A DNA stretch of 64,000 nucleotides from Porphyra umbilicalis (Eukaryota > Rhodophyta > Bangiophyceae > Bangiales > Bangiaceae): assembly GCA_002049455.2 (NCBI GenBank), contig KV918790.1, positions 186,001 to 250,000 on the forward strand, written 5' to 3'. Both the position numbers and the translations under genes were made by a program. The notes under the pieces were generated by a model. The model saw only the letters and a program-made list of their open reading frames with translations. It was not told where the DNA came from and did no database searches. This document shows positions 63,734-64,000 of the stretch, in pieces. Position 1 is the stretch's first letter. The number at the start of each line of letters is the position of its first letter.

Positions 63734-64000
63734 TGGGGGACGGCGGAGTCACGGCCAGGGAGATGGCCTCCGCGGCCGCCGCCGCACGCGCGGGTCGGCG
63801 TCGGGTGACACACAGACAGGGTGCGCAGGGCGGGGCGTGGCAGCCGGCCACGGCCGCGTCGCGCCGCCATTTGGCTGCACTGACCGTGCCTCCGCGCCGT
63901 GCGGGAGTGCGGCCACTGGTGGCGGGCGCGCGCTCGGCACGGACGCGCACACCAAAGCGGATCGTGGCCGCCGTTGCGATCACTGCGCGTCGGGGCGGAC
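63734..64000. other. Flank of the Harbinger element; no gene seen
   Basis: GC-rich, with Arg/Ala/Pro-rich frames on the minus strand only and no recognisable motif. Confidence 0.4.

Overview
This window looks like nuclear DNA of a GC-rich alga. A bangiophyte red alga (Porphyra/Pyropia type) is my best guess, by inference. The reasons are strong GC bias with many runs of 7-17 G or C, compact genes with few and small GT-AG introns, a typical eukaryotic alpha-tubulin and centrin, and plant-type transposable elements. No operons, Shine-Dalgarno patterns or phage genes are visible. The organism cannot be proven from the sequence alone.

Layout. 1-8.5 kb is a graveyard of elements: one end of a MITE-like element at the window edge, a decayed minus-strand Ty1/copia gag-integrase, and a Ty3/gypsy chromovirus remnant split by a second copy of the same MITE family. 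9.8-10.5 kb has an ankyrin-repeat coding fragment. 11.16-19.41 kb is a nearly complete Ty1/copia element with LTRs, a half-tRNA-type primer site and a 5-bp target duplication; a 3.4-kb GC-rich insertion sits inside its integrase. 21.5 kb has a 24-bp minisatellite and 26.3-27.1 kb a ~167-bp tandem repeat, followed by a broken IS630/Tc1-mariner-like transposase. 28.5-39 kb is mostly unassigned, with a possible multi-exon Cys-rich gene, a tRNA-like SINE head and a BED-type zinc finger.

The host genes lie in the GC-rich part: a 745-aa low-complexity protein (39.5-41.7 kb), a three-exon centrin (42.5-43.6 kb, minus), an intronless alpha-tubulin (45.0-46.3 kb, minus), a 2-keto-3-deoxy-6-phosphogluconate (KDPG) aldolase whose frame breaks at every G run (49.1-50.1 kb, plus) and, facing it, a 6-pyruvoyltetrahydropterin synthase/QueD homologue (50.9-51.26 kb, minus).

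The most notable object is 52,359-63,730. It is an 11.4-kb PIF/Harbinger-type DNA transposon with a perfect 20-bp terminal inverted repeat and a TAA target duplication. It carries the DDE transposase (plus) and the MYB/trihelix-like DNA-binding partner (minus), which are the two proteins these elements need. It also holds subterminal motif arrays, a 311-bp tandem duplication of the partner gene's 3' end and chlorophyllase/hydrolase-like fragments that may be captured host DNA.
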